From: Candidatus Paracaedibacteraceae bacterium
GTDB taxonomy: Bacteria; Pseudomonadota; Alphaproteobacteria; UBA6184
Length of the DNA: 64,000 nt
Direction: 5' to 3'
Assembly (NCBI GenBank): GCA_024236035.1
Contig: JACKLG010000001.1
Location: forward strand, 198,510-262,509
Positions 7,176 to 16,750 of this stretch are shown here, one piece after another. The notes under the pieces were generated by a model. That model was not told where the DNA came from. It saw nothing but the letters and a program-made list of their open reading frames with translations, and did no database searches. Numbering within the stretch: the stretch's first letter is position 1; each line of letters opens with the position of its first letter. The position numbers and the translations under genes were made by a program.

Positions 7176-9386
7176 ATGAGATCATATGGACATGTCTTAT
7201 TGGCGTCTACTGCTTTTTCAGCATTATTATTAACAGGATGTGGCGATTCTAAAGCCGATATTGCTGCCGATAAAGCTGCTGAGGGTGTTACCTCTGACGG
7301 TAAAAAAGGTGAAACTCCTACCGGAACCGAAGGCAGCCTTCCTGCAATCAAAACCTTTGATCAACAGTGGGCAGAAAGCGCAGATGTACAAGAATTTAAA
7401 CGCTTAAAAGCAGAATATGCGGCCCTAGAGACGGAAAGGGACCGATTAAGTAGAATATCAATTAGAGATTGGACACCTCAAGATAGAGAAGCTTCAGAAG
7501 CATTTTTTACAGCTAGAACGCAACTTCAAAAGAATCTTGATGCATTAGAAACTAAAATAGCCGAAGCGTTAATTGATCAGCGAACTGCTGCATACAGAGC
7601 GTATGATCCTGAAGGAGATCTGAATGTAGTGCGTACTCCAGATGCACCATGGTCAGACCTTAGAAATGTAGCACTAAACTTAGATAGGTATAATCCTCAT
7701 ACACTTGCAGAAATGATTACATCAACGCTGGGCATCCAATTACTACCAGATGAAATAAATAGAATATTAGGTGATTATGATAGATTTATTCAAACACCTG
7801 TAGAAGAAACTGCAGATGTAGACGAAATTGATGATGAAGCCTCTGATGATGGGGCCTCTACCACATCAACTGTGGCTTCAAGTGTTAGCGGGGCCCCCCA
7901 TGAAAATTATACTCTGCTACAAGAGGCTTATGAGAGGGCTGTTGAGGAAAGAACGGCCAAAATTTTTGCTAATGAATTATACTATGCCAACGTACTGGCG
8001 GATATGTTAACTGCAACAAAAGATGAATTTGTATCAATTCAACCCAAATTAACATCAAAAGCATACACAGGCGCAGATTTAATGAGCGATTTTAAAACCG
8101 GTGAATTAAGTGCTCCAGCTAGATCTATAAATATTTCATTGCAACTTCGTGTGGATGAGATTATTCATAAAGCGTTAATTAACAAGCGCGCAGAATTATC
8201 TTTTAACAATATTAGCAGTATATTTCTAGTAAAGGGTGCTTTAGTTGGTGATGACGGTGTTCAAGCGGACGATGTATTTTCTGTGAGACCATCTTCTTCT
8301 AGTGATAATTACGTAGCCGTATTAATGAAACCTAGTGCTGACGGAACACGTTATGAAACTGCAGAGTCTGGCAAAAGTGGTCTAGCTCTTACTGTAGAAA
8401 TATCTGCGGACAAATACAAAGCCATCCAAAAATCCTTATATGACAAAATGGTTGCAGCCCTTCGCAAGTCACACAAAGGCTTTCAATATGTTGAAGATGA
8501 AGATGGTGATATAAAGCTTGTATTAGCGGATTCTAGTGATTCAAGCAGTTCACCCGTTGAGGTGGATTTAAATCCATTTGCAGGATTGTTTGACTTTTTA
8601 GATTCCCCCACAGCGTTGGCATTATCAGCGGAAACACCGTTAAGCTTAGATACAGGATTATCCGTTAAGGCACGTCGTGCAGGTGTGGGTAGTGTGGATT
8701 TAACATCACTGACTGCAAATGGAATCAATGGACAAGTTGTGGACTTAGGCTTACCGGTATTCGTACAATTAAATGGGAATGTCAGTGGGAATAAAACCAC
8801 GGATAAACTGACAGGATCTGTAGCGTATCGTTTAGGAAATACCGTGATTGGTGCCATCCAAGCGTATGCCAACAGTGGTACTGGATTTGAAACAGAGTCT
8901 AACCAATTAGAAACGTCTGTGGTGATGTCGCATAACTTAGGATCTTTCTTTATTGAAGGTCAGTTAGGGATGGTATCTGCAGATAATGTACATACCAGTG
9001 CGTGGTCTGGATTAAGGTCTCAACTGACGTTGGGATTAGATACAGAATATGTATCTCCGTTTATCCAGATATCTCATCGTCAGTTAGATAAAGATAGTGC
9101 ATATCATCTAAACGATACAGCTGCGTATCTTGGGTTGGATATGGATATAGCCTCCTTAACGGCAGATACATATGTGTTAACTACCCGTTTAACCACAAAA
9201 GTGGGATACGGTGAAAAACACTGGAAGGATACAGACACAGACTTAGGTGCAACCCGTGGTGTTACAGGATCTGTTGCATGGTCTGCATCGCTTAATTTAA
9301 ACAGTGGTGTGTCCTTTACCACCCACCTTAACTTAGATACAGCATCAGGTTCGAATGCTGGGTTGAATATCACGTTAAATAGATAA
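7176..9386 (+). CDS. large lipoprotein with C-terminal beta-barrel-like domain (unknown function)
   Basis: A 736-residue predicted lipoprotein. The signal sequence ends in a lipobox LLLTGC with the lipidated Cys at 22, followed by an Asp/Lys/Gly/Thr-rich linker to about 55 and a charged, coiled-coil-like region (60-135). A DAPW motif lies near 160, and an acidic Ser/Thr-rich linker at 217-245. The last ~230 residues are built of alternating hydrophobic strands separated by short Gly/Asn/Asp turns, resembling an outer-membrane barrel of 10-12 strands. The C-terminal residue is Arg, not the usual Phe. Topologically it recalls lipidated autotransporters such as NalP, but I see no protease or adhesin motif. 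The ribosome site is AATAAGGAAAAAAAG. I do not recognise the family; 63140 may be a paralogue. Confidence 0.85.
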   Translation: MRSYGHVLLASTAFSALLLTGCGDSKADIAADKAAEGVTSDGKKGETPTGTEGSLPAIKTFDQQWAESADVQEFKRLKAEYAALETERDRLSRISIRDWTPQDREASEAFFTARTQLQKNLDALETKIAEALIDQRTAAYRAYDPEGDLNVVRTPDAPWSDLRNVALNLDRYNPHTLAEMITSTLGIQLLPDEINRILGDYDRFIQTPVEETADVDEIDDEASDDGASTTSTVASSVSGAPHENYTLLQEAYERAVEERTAKIFANELYYANVLADMLTATKDEFVSIQPKLTSKAYTGADLMSDFKTGELSAPARSINISLQLRVDEIIHKALINKRAELSFNNISSIFLVKGALVGDDGVQADDVFSVRPSSSSDNYVAVLMKPSADGTRYETAESGKSGLALTVEISADKYKAIQKSLYDKMVAALRKSHKGFQYVEDEDGDIKLVLADSSDSSSSPVEVDLNPFAGLFDFLDSPTALALSAETPLSLDTGLSVKARRAGVGSVDLTSLTANGINGQVVDLGLPVFVQLNGNVSGNKTTDKLTGSVAYRLGNTVIGAIQAYANSGTGFETESNQLETSVVMSHNLGSFFIEGQLGMVSADNVHTSAWSGLRSQLTLGLDTEYVSPFIQISHRQLDKDSAYHLNDTAAYLGLDMDIASLTADTYVLTTRLTTKVGYGEKHWKDTDTDLGATRGVTGSVAWSASLNLNSGVSFTTHLNLDTASGSNAGLNITLNR

Positions 9387-9412
9387 ACAAATATTCTTTA
9401 CGTACACTGAAT

Positions 9413-9445
9413 AAAAGCCTCTTTCCTCGGAGGCTTTTATTTTTA
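9413..9445 (+). terminator. rho-independent terminator
   Basis: AAAAGCCTC / GAGGCTTTT stem followed by TTTATTTTT, 27 bases after the stop of the lipoprotein gene. Confidence 0.92.
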
Positions 9446-9503
9446 CCTGGATTTCATTACCCGACCTTCTGTATTCTATTAATAAAAAACAGGTACCCTA
9501 TAT

Positions 9504-10901
9504 ATGCATCGCAATCGTCATACTAAAATTGTAGCCACCCTTGGCCCAGCTTCTTCCTCTATTGATATCATATCTACCTTATTTGAACGAGGGGTCGATG
9601 TGTTTCGTCTTAACTTCTCTCACGGAAACCACGAAACTCATGCACAAAACATTCACTGGATTAGACAAATAGAAAAAAATCTTAATAAGCCTATTTCAAT
9701 CCTTGCAGATCTTCAGGGCCCAAAATTGCGTGTGGGAAAATTCTCCTCTCCACCAATTAATATAACCGCCGGACAAAAATTTATATTTGATTTAAATCCA
9801 GAAGAGGGCAACCAAGAACGTGTGCAACTACCTCACCCAGAGATATTTCAAGCTGCTAAAAAAGGTGATGAATTATTAGTTGATGATGGAAAACTTGCAT
9901 TCCGTGTAGATCATGTAGACCATTCGACCATAAAAACAACCGCTTTAGTGTCTGGCCCTATATCAAATAACAAAGGATTAAATCTACCTTCCACACATTT
10001 ACCCATTGATATTTTAACCGAAAAAGACAAAGCAGATTTAGAGTTTGCTCTTTCTAAAAATGTGGATTTTATTGCTTTATCTTTTGTACAAACGTCAGAT
10101 GATATTATACAGACCCGAAAACGCATTCATACCAATACTAAGATAATTGCAAAGCTTGAAAAACCCCAAGCAATACAAAACCTTACAGCGATCTTAAACG
10201 AAACAGATGCTGTAATGATTGCCCGGGGAGACTTGGGTGTTGAACTACCTCCTGAACAGCTGCCGCCATTACAACGTAAAATTTTAAGAGAAGCTAAAAA
10301 GCATAAAAAACCAGTAATCGTTGCCACCCAAATGCTTGAATCCATGATTAATACTCCTAAACCCACGCGGGCTGAAGCATCGGACGTTGCAACAGCAGTA
10401 TATTTAGGAACAGACGCCGTTATGTTATCTGCAGAATCAGCATCTGGTGCTTATCCTAAAGAAGCAGTAGAAATTATGGACCGTATTATTTTTCATGCTG
10501 AACAGGATATTTTAAGCTCAAAAACTAATATGGCACCCTTAGCAGCCAAAGTATCCAATGCAGCCGTGCTTTTAGCACATGAACACAACGCAAAAGTCAT
10601 TCTTGCAATATCAAATTCTTTCCATGCTTTTGCTTATTTATCCAGTATAAAAACACATATTCCAGTTTTAGCCTTAACTTCCGATATGTCTGTATACCGT
10701 CAACTGCCTTTATTGTATGGAGTTTTTCCTTTATTTAACTTGTCATTACCAAAAGTTAACAACTCTTTAGAAGATAAAGCTTTGATACATTCTTTAACCA
10801 CTGAAGCAGGCATGCTTACACATAATGGCCAAAGGGTGGTGGTTCTTACACAAAATTCTTTAGATTCAGCTGATTTTTCAGGTATGTGGGTGTGTGAATA
10901 A
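9504..10901 (+). CDS. pyk: pyruvate kinase
   Basis: Cytoplasmic glycolytic enzyme converting phosphoenolpyruvate and ADP to pyruvate and ATP. The 465-residue length is normal. Family marks in order: RHTKIVATLGPAS at the start, VDVFRLNFSHG with the substrate-binding Arg, ILADLQGPKLRVG, the catalytic lysine segment KIIAKLEKPQAI, MIARGDLGVELP, VIVATQMLESMI, and PTRAEASDVATAV. The C-terminal regulatory domain is present but diverged. It is transcribed alone, between a terminator upstream and the reductase gene 142 bases downstream. An intact pyruvate kinase suggests that lower glycolysis remains. Confidence 0.98.
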   Translation: MHRNRHTKIVATLGPASSSIDIISTLFERGVDVFRLNFSHGNHETHAQNIHWIRQIEKNLNKPISILADLQGPKLRVGKFSSPPINITAGQKFIFDLNPEEGNQERVQLPHPEIFQAAKKGDELLVDDGKLAFRVDHVDHSTIKTTALVSGPISNNKGLNLPSTHLPIDILTEKDKADLEFALSKNVDFIALSFVQTSDDIIQTRKRIHTNTKIIAKLEKPQAIQNLTAILNETDAVMIARGDLGVELPPEQLPPLQRKILREAKKHKKPVIVATQMLESMINTPKPTRAEASDVATAVYLGTDAVMLSAESASGAYPKEAVEIMDRIIFHAEQDILSSKTNMAPLAAKVSNAAVLLAHEHNAKVILAISNSFHAFAYLSSIKTHIPVLALTSDMSVYRQLPLLYGVFPLFNLSLPKVNNSLEDKALIHSLTTEAGMLTHNGQRVVVLTQNSLDSADFSGMWVCE

Positions 10902-11043
10902 GACAATAGATTATAGTCTATTTGGTTAGGTGTTTATTTGATAAATTCTAACGCAGAAAAATAGTTTACCCCCCTAAAAAATGCATATTATTGCAAATGC
11001 CTTTTCCTTTTGTTAATATCCCAACCAACAAAAGGAACTCCAC

Positions 11044-12054
11044 ATGATTCATACAGATGTTGTCATTATAGGCGCTGGCCCAACAGGACTTTTCGCTATT
11101 TTTCAATGCGGAATGGTGGGTTTAAAAACCCATGTAATTGATACTTTAGATTTTATCGGAGGTCAATGTACCGCACTTTATCCTGAAAAACCTATTTATG
11201 ACATACCTGCCTATCCTTCTATTTCTGCTGAAAATTTAATTGAACAATTAAAACTTCAAGCAGAACCTTTTAATCCAGTTTATCACCTAGGACAAAAAGT
11301 TATCGCCACTGAACCTCTTGATAAAGAATGGGTTGTTACCACAAATACAGGGACCCAAATACAGGCAAAGGGCATTATTATAGCAGCAGGATCAGGAGCC
11401 TTTGGTCCCAATCGCCCTCCTTTAGAAAATATTGAACAATTTGAAGGAACTTCTATATTTTACGCAGTGCACCAACGAAAAAGATTTGCTGGCAAAAATA
11501 TAGTGATCGCGGGTGGTGGTGATTCTGCCGTAGACTGGGCTAATTCTTTAGCTGAAGTTGCAAATTCTATCGCAATGGTACATAGACGCCCGCATTTCAG
11601 AGCCGCACCTGAAAGTGTTTCTAGAATGAATGGTTTAGTTGAAGCTGGAAAAATCACGCTAGTCACTCCTTATCAACTATCTGCTATCAATGGCAGTGAT
11701 GGCCATTTAAAAGAGGTGATTGTTGAAAATTTAGACGGACAGAAAAAAAGCTTGCAGGCAGATGTACTACTACCTTTTTTTGGCCTGCAAATGGATTTAG
11801 GCCCTATTGCTGAATGGGGATTAGACATTGAACACAAACACATCACCACTGCCCCCCACACAATGGAAACGAACTTACCAGGTGTGTTTGCTATTGGTGA
11901 TATTGCGATATATCCTGGCAAACTTAAACTAATCTTATGTGGTTTTTCTGAAGCAGCAATTGCTGCACATACTTTACGCAGTAAAATTTTTCCTGAAACA
12001 ACTTTCCATTTTGAATACTCAACTACTAAAGGTTTACCAACGCTACAAACCTAG
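11044..12054 (+). CDS. ferredoxin--NADP(+) reductase, thioredoxin-reductase-like type
   Basis: A 336-residue two-dinucleotide-binding-domain flavoprotein. The FAD motif VVIIGAGPTGLFA lies at 6-18, the NADPH motif VIAGGGDSAVDWA near 156, and the second FAD segment GVFAIGDIAIYPGK near 280. The redox CxxC of thioredoxin reductase is absent, as expected for the FNR (YumC-like) branch. It moves electrons between NADPH and ferredoxin or flavodoxin in the cytoplasm. AAAGGAACTCCAC precedes the ATG. It appears to be monocistronic. Confidence 0.9.
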   Translation: MIHTDVVIIGAGPTGLFAIFQCGMVGLKTHVIDTLDFIGGQCTALYPEKPIYDIPAYPSISAENLIEQLKLQAEPFNPVYHLGQKVIATEPLDKEWVVTTNTGTQIQAKGIIIAAGSGAFGPNRPPLENIEQFEGTSIFYAVHQRKRFAGKNIVIAGGGDSAVDWANSLAEVANSIAMVHRRPHFRAAPESVSRMNGLVEAGKITLVTPYQLSAINGSDGHLKEVIVENLDGQKKSLQADVLLPFFGLQMDLGPIAEWGLDIEHKHITTAPHTMETNLPGVFAIGDIAIYPGKLKLILCGFSEAAIAAHTLRSKIFPETTFHFEYSTTKGLPTLQT

Positions 12055-12149
12055 GGTTTTAACTTGCAATAAACGCAACCCCTATAAGTTGTTTTGTGCG
12101 TTGTATAAAAACCTTTAAAGCTCTACCTTGATTATAAGGAGAGCAATTT

Positions 12150-12461
12150 ATGAAGCAGATTTTAGCAGCAATAGTTGAATACAAACTAACTAAAGATAAT
12201 TTATCGCGTCTGCTAGACCGAATACAGCACTGTATGACTTATGATCATGTAAACTTAAGCAATGAAACCTTAAAAAATTTTTCTGATCTTTATAAAGACA
12301 TCGCTCACTTTGCAACACAAGATGTTTTAACTAAAAAAGATCAAGAGATCCTAAACGTTACCTTGCAAGAAATGGAACAACTAATCGTAGATTTCTTATC
12401 GTCAACTTCTCCAAGAATATCTAATGCTTGTGTTTTAGATAAAAACCATTTATCTCTATAA
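12150..12461 (+). CDS. small unknown protein upstream of rnpB
   Basis: A 103-residue, mostly helical, acidic-to-neutral protein without signal peptide or membrane segment. A good ribosome site (AAGGAGAGCAATTT) precedes the ATG, which supports translation. The TAA stop lies two bases before the first paired base of RNase P RNA, so the rnpB promoter must lie inside this gene or the two are cotranscribed. I do not recognise a family. Confidence 0.6.
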   Translation: MKQILAAIVEYKLTKDNLSRLLDRIQHCMTYDHVNLSNETLKNFSDLYKDIAHFATQDVLTKKDQEILNVTLQEMEQLIVDFLSSTSPRISNACVLDKNHLSL

Positions 12462-12463
12462 AC

Positions 12464-12812
12464 GGGGGACAGAAGGTCGCTGCTGCTTAGGCAATAGAGG
12501 AAAGTCCGGACTCCACGGAAATAAGGTGCCGGATAACGTCCGGCGGAATAGTTTTTACTATTTTAGGGAAAGTGCAACAGAAAATATACCGCCACTTTTT
12601 TGTGGTAAGGGTGAAATGGCGAGGTAAAAGCTCACCGCTTTTTCAGCAATGAAAAAGGCAGTGTAAACCCCACCTGGAGCAAGGCTAAATAGGAATGCAT
12701 GTCTTAGACAAGTGAATTTCCGCACTGCATTTGGGTAAGCTGCTTCAGCTATCAGGTAACTGATGGCGCAGATGAATGACCTTCCACGACAAAATCCGGC
12801 TTATAGTCCCCC
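12464..12812 (+). ncRNA. rnpB: RNase P RNA, type A
   Basis: Catalytic RNA that trims tRNA 5' ends. The conserved elements are present in order: GAGGAAAGTCCGGACTCCAC near the 5' end (P4 5' strand), the AACAGAAA and GGTGAAA-like segments in the middle, and CAGATGAATGACC with CAAAATCCGGCTTA at the 3' end. GGGGGAC (12464-12470) pairs with GTCCCCC (12806-12812) to close helix P1. The 3' strand of P1 lies within the last codons of the convergent gspF-like gene. Confidence 0.97.
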
Positions 12813-14009
12813 ACTAACCATTGTCCCCACCTGTTGATACATTGGATAAAATAAACCACCCACCACAATGAGTAATAGTCCACCCATTAATACTAGCATC
12901 AATGGCTCTATTAATTTTACATAACCTAATAATTTTTTTCGTGTGTCTTTTTCATAGTAAGCAGAAATCACTTTTAAATTCTCACTTAACGTATTACTTT
13001 TTTCTCCTACCTCTATCAACTGCAAGAAAAAATTTGAGAAAATTTGATTATTCTGTTGTAAAGCGTTTGTTAGGGGTACTCCTTGTTGAATTTTATATGT
13101 AATTCTCTTTAATGTTGGGCCTATCCAATCCAAAGCATATATTTTTTGCAAATTTTCAAAACTTTCTACTAAGGAATGTCCATGTCTTAGCTGCAAATAT
13201 AATACCTTAGAAATAAACGTATAATAGTATCCCAACCACACAGTTCTAATTCCCGGCAAATAAAATCCTATAGCGTGTGATACGGGGGAAATTTTTCCTA
13301 CACACTTTATAGCAATAAACAATATAAAAGGGAGCGCTAAAAACTCTGTGGGTCTTTGCACTACAAATTGACTGGTTTGAATTAACATTAAAGTAAGCAT
13401 TGGAAGATTTTCCATATTTTCATGAAAATACATACTTAGTTGAGGCGCAAAAAAGTATAAAATACAAAATATAGACACCCACAAAGCTCCGAAAACAATT
13501 GTTGGATATCTCATGGATTGTTTGATTTCCCCTCTAAAATTAATTTGCCACCCGGCATAAGATTCTAAATCATGCAGGATCTCAACATAATCTCCAGTTC
13601 TTTCGGCGGTTTCCAACAAACTAGTAGTTAAAATTTCGCGTTTAGGTAAATATTGTTTAACAGCTTGACTAAGCATTTCACCTTGTTTTAGTTTTTGATA
13701 AATATCATGTAAAATACTTTGCATCCCTTTATCGGCGATACCTTGCTTCAAATATTTTATTGCATTAATTAAAGTAAAATTGGACATCATATAATGTCTT
13801 AATGACATCCACAAAATTTCCTGCTGTTTATACGTCAATGTTTTATATGTCATTTTACGCATCAAACGATAGCTAATCAAACGCAAGTCTTGCTCATTTA
13901 GGAAAGCTTCTAAATCTTCTGAGTTTTCCATAGAAACAGAGCCTGTAATAATTTTATTAGCAGTATTAATTGCTTTATATTTTATAGTCCGCACTCTATG
14001 TTTCTCCAC
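12801..14009 (-). CDS. type II secretion / type IV pilus inner-membrane platform protein (GspF/PilC family)
   Basis: A 402-residue polytopic inner-membrane protein. It has two T2SSF modules, each a cytoplasmic helical bundle followed by membrane helices: helices near 168-192 and 205-232, and a last one near 372-395 ending in GGLLLIVVGGLFYPMYQ. Motifs GEMLSQAV with ETAERTGDYVEIL in the first half and GVPLTNALQQ with IEVGEKSNTLSENL in the second are typical. The start is GTG at 14009, overlapping the ATPase gene by 14 bases, so the two are coupled. In the family it forms the hub that the ATPase turns to extend pseudopili. Its 3' end overlaps rnpB on the other strand. Confidence 0.9.
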   Translation of the reverse strand: MEKHRVRTIKYKAINTANKIITGSVSMENSEDLEAFLNEQDLRLISYRLMRKMTYKTLTYKQQEILWMSLRHYMMSNFTLINAIKYLKQGIADKGMQSILHDIYQKLKQGEMLSQAVKQYLPKREILTTSLLETAERTGDYVEILHDLESYAGWQINFRGEIKQSMRYPTIVFGALWVSIFCILYFFAPQLSMYFHENMENLPMLTLMLIQTSQFVVQRPTEFLALPFILFIAIKCVGKISPVSHAIGFYLPGIRTVWLGYYYTFISKVLYLQLRHGHSLVESFENLQKIYALDWIGPTLKRITYKIQQGVPLTNALQQNNQIFSNFFLQLIEVGEKSNTLSENLKVISAYYEKDTRKKLLGYVKLIEPLMLVLMGGLLLIVVGGLFYPMYQQVGTMVSGGL

Positions 14010-15576
14010 AGTAGCGTTTAATTTGCTCCAAGGTTGTAAGCTTTTCGTTCTCCGCCTCCCTTGCAGCTTCTTCTAAAGATATATAATGTTTTTCAAGCAC
14101 GGTTTTGGGTATTTGCCTAACCCCTCCTTCATAATACATATGCTCACGCATTTCTGATGTAATCCAAAGCATTTCCCCTATTGCTATTCTGCCTTTTAAA
14201 CCAGCACCATCACACGCATCACATCCTTTTGGATAGCACATACATCGCTTGCGCACTAACCTTTGAGACACCAATCCGACTACTGTATGTTTTATACTTT
14301 CAAATGAAATTCCTAAATCCATTAAACGGGGGAACACCCCCCATACATCATTTGTATGTAAGGTGCTAAAAACTAAATGTCCCGTTTGACTAGCTCGGAA
14401 TGCCATTTTAGCTGTATCTTCATCGCGGATTTCACCAATTAAAATAACATCCGGATCTTGTCGTAAAATAGCCCGTATTCCCTCTTTAAAATTAATTACA
14501 TTATCGTGAATGGACGTCTGACGAATACCTTGAAGTTCATATTCCACTGGATCTTCTAGTGTCATAATATTAATGTCATCACAATTTAATTGATTCAAAA
14601 TACTATACAAGGTAGTTGTCTTTCCTGAACCCGTGGGGCCAGTAAACAGAACCAAACCCTGGGTGACTGCATATATCTTTTTCAGTAAACTTAATGATTT
14701 TTTACAAAACCCCAACTCTTCTAACGGCACCACCATCTTATGCTTATCTAACAGTCGTAAAACTATTGCCTCACCTTTAGTCGTAGGATGGGTGGCAGAA
14801 CGAATATCAATCTCATGTCCATTTACTATTTGACTAAACCGCCCAGCCTGGGGGCGTCTATTTTCAGCTGTATTCATCCCACTTATAACTTTTATTCTAG
14901 CAGCTAAATACTTCCAGTAACGATAAGCAAAACTTCTTTGTACTTTTAAAATACCATCTATACGCAACCGCACCTGCACTCTTCCATCAGTGGGTTCAAA
15001 ATGAATATCTGATGCTCTATGAACGCACGCCTCAGTCAAAATAGTTTGTAAAATTGAATCTGTAGAGATATCTTCCTGATTACCATTCCCTTTTATCCAG
15101 CGATCCAGGCTACCAAGATGTTTAACTATTATTGTGGGATCTTTCGGAAGAGTCCCCATGGCCTGTTCCCAAAAAAAATTGGGTACATAATATAAATTAT
15201 GATGTATACATTCAGGATAGTATTCTTTTAATACCCCCCTTAACTCTAGGGTATCATTCTCACAAAAAACTACCTCTAATACAGAATCATGTTTTTGTAT
15301 CGGCAGACACTTAAACTGCTTTAAAATCGATGCAGGAATAGTTTTTGCGACGGATATATCAAGCTCTTCCATTCGCCAGCGTTGATACATATACCCGTTA
15401 TATTCGGACTCTAACTCAGCAATCAGCCATGGGTCAATTTTGTATATCTTGTGTAAATGTTGTGCTAAATCAACGCCCTCTTGAATCTCATTCTGCAGTG
15501 CCCATGCCTGTTCTTGATTCAAAAGATGTCTTGCTATCAATTCATTTAAAAGTAATTGCTGAACATTTTTTTCCAT
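13996..15576 (-). CDS. type II secretion / type IV pilus assembly ATPase (GspE/PilB family)
   Basis: A 526-residue hexameric ATPase of the cytoplasmic face. The N-terminal N1E-like domain (about 1-150) is followed by ASDIHFEP at 188-195, RLRIDG, Walker A GPTGSGKT at 313-320, the Asp box EDPVEYELQG, Walker B VILIGEIRDE at 377-386 and the His box FSTLHTND. A tetracysteine zinc site sits at C445, C447, C452 and C455. This argues for a GspE/PilB extension ATPase rather than PilT. It is coupled to the gspF-like gene downstream. No pseudopilin, secretin or prepilin peptidase is in the window. Confidence 0.93.
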   Translation of the reverse strand: MEKNVQQLLLNELIARHLLNQEQAWALQNEIQEGVDLAQHLHKIYKIDPWLIAELESEYNGYMYQRWRMEELDISVAKTIPASILKQFKCLPIQKHDSVLEVVFCENDTLELRGVLKEYYPECIHHNLYYVPNFFWEQAMGTLPKDPTIIVKHLGSLDRWIKGNGNQEDISTDSILQTILTEACVHRASDIHFEPTDGRVQVRLRIDGILKVQRSFAYRYWKYLAARIKVISGMNTAENRRPQAGRFSQIVNGHEIDIRSATHPTTKGEAIVLRLLDKHKMVVPLEELGFCKKSLSLLKKIYAVTQGLVLFTGPTGSGKTTTLYSILNQLNCDDINIMTLEDPVEYELQGIRQTSIHDNVINFKEGIRAILRQDPDVILIGEIRDEDTAKMAFRASQTGHLVFSTLHTNDVWGVFPRLMDLGISFESIKHTVVGLVSQRLVRKRCMCYPKGCDACDGAGLKGRIAIGEMLWITSEMREHMYYEGGVRQIPKTVLEKHYISLEEAAREAENEKLTTLEQIKRYCGET

Positions 15577-15667
15577 AATACAGCAAGTGTACTGACAAAT
15601 GATTGTTGCTTAGTTAATCATAAAAATAAATTAAAAATACTTATAATAATAAAGGCTTTAATTCTTA

Positions 15668-16690
15668 TTAAAAAAGATTACGGTCATATTGATGTATTGT
15701 ATATAACAATCGCACCGTATGTCCTTGGATACACGTGGGCGCAGCGTCTATCAGATTACTTAAAAACGTATATATTAAATTGGGGTCTAACTTTACTTGG
15801 TGCCACACATATACTAACACTTCATTTACATGTGCATTGACTTCGTTGTCCCAGTCACTTCCCCCTGCATGTCGGCCAAAACTTCTCATTTTTGCTAAAG
15901 CTAATCGTAAGTTGTGAATATTATAAGGTCGTTTTGCTTTTAATTTTATATTTGCATCCCCAATTCTTAATATTTTATCTGTATTTACATGTGATAATAC
16001 GCATTCTATCTCTTTAATTGTACGTTCAAAAATATCTATAAATTGCTGTGATTCACGCCTGGAATATCCTAAAATTTCAGGAGTATTTAGACTTTTCCAT
16101 AATTCTTTATAATATGCAGCCAAGTCATGCACATTGGTTTTTCCTGCAGCCCTGGACAAATATTGATTGGTATTTTCAACAGCAGCTTGAATTGCCGCCA
16201 ATCGTTCAAAATCAAAGAGAGGCATATCAATGGTTATGTTTTGAACAGCCAAAGGTGCTTGATCAAAGGGGGGGACTTGTCTTACAGTTGGTAAAACTTC
16301 CACAACCGGTCTATCTTCTTTCTTAGGTGCAACAACAGGCCTTGGCGTATCTGGACTATGCGTCAAAGGTACTAAAGCGATATCAGATGTTGACCCTTCT
16401 CCTTGTGGCGTTACGAATGGCACAGGCACTCCTTCCACCGAAGCATCAACACCGACAGCATGAGCTGATAAATTTTCTCCCTCCGCCTTTACTGGCAGAG
16501 GATCTACAGGTTCAGTAGTGGGTAATAAATCAGAGCTATCAGATGCAAATTTTAAAGCTTCTACTCGTGCTATTACAACTTCTGAAGCAGGAACACTTAT
16601 CGCATAACCTTCTAAATCTATAATTGCACGTCCATTAAGAATAGACATTAAAGCCATAATAGAAAGAAATAGGTGTTGAAAGGTTTTCAT
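15668..16690 (-). CDS. unknown secreted protein with Pro/Val-rich linker
   Basis: A 340-residue protein. The N-terminus (MKTFQHLFLSIMALMSILNG) looks like a signal peptide. Residues 25-150 are low complexity, rich in Pro, Val, Glu and Ala (for example VAPKKEDRPVVEVLPTV). From about 160 a compact helical domain follows, with two Cys (near 233 and 320). It is on the same strand as and 91 bases upstream of the gspE-like gene, so it may be cotranscribed with or exported by that system, but this is only positional evidence. I do not recognise a family. Confidence 0.7.
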   Translation of the reverse strand: MKTFQHLFLSIMALMSILNGRAIIDLEGYAISVPASEVVIARVEALKFASDSSDLLPTTEPVDPLPVKAEGENLSAHAVGVDASVEGVPVPFVTPQGEGSTSDIALVPLTHSPDTPRPVVAPKKEDRPVVEVLPTVRQVPPFDQAPLAVQNITIDMPLFDFERLAAIQAAVENTNQYLSRAAGKTNVHDLAAYYKELWKSLNTPEILGYSRRESQQFIDIFERTIKEIECVLSHVNTDKILRIGDANIKLKAKRPYNIHNLRLALAKMRSFGRHAGGSDWDNEVNAHVNEVLVYVWHQVKLDPNLIYTFLSNLIDAAPTCIQGHTVRLLYTIHQYDRNLF

Positions 16691-16750
16691 CTTTAGTGTC
16701 TCCGAAATACTACTTATATAAGGGCAAAATATAAAAATTCAAGCGTAGTA

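Noticed and set aside
16327..16518. Plus-strand frames within the secreted-protein gene
   Set aside because: They are shadows of the minus-strand gene at 15668-16690, which has a signal peptide and better codon pattern.
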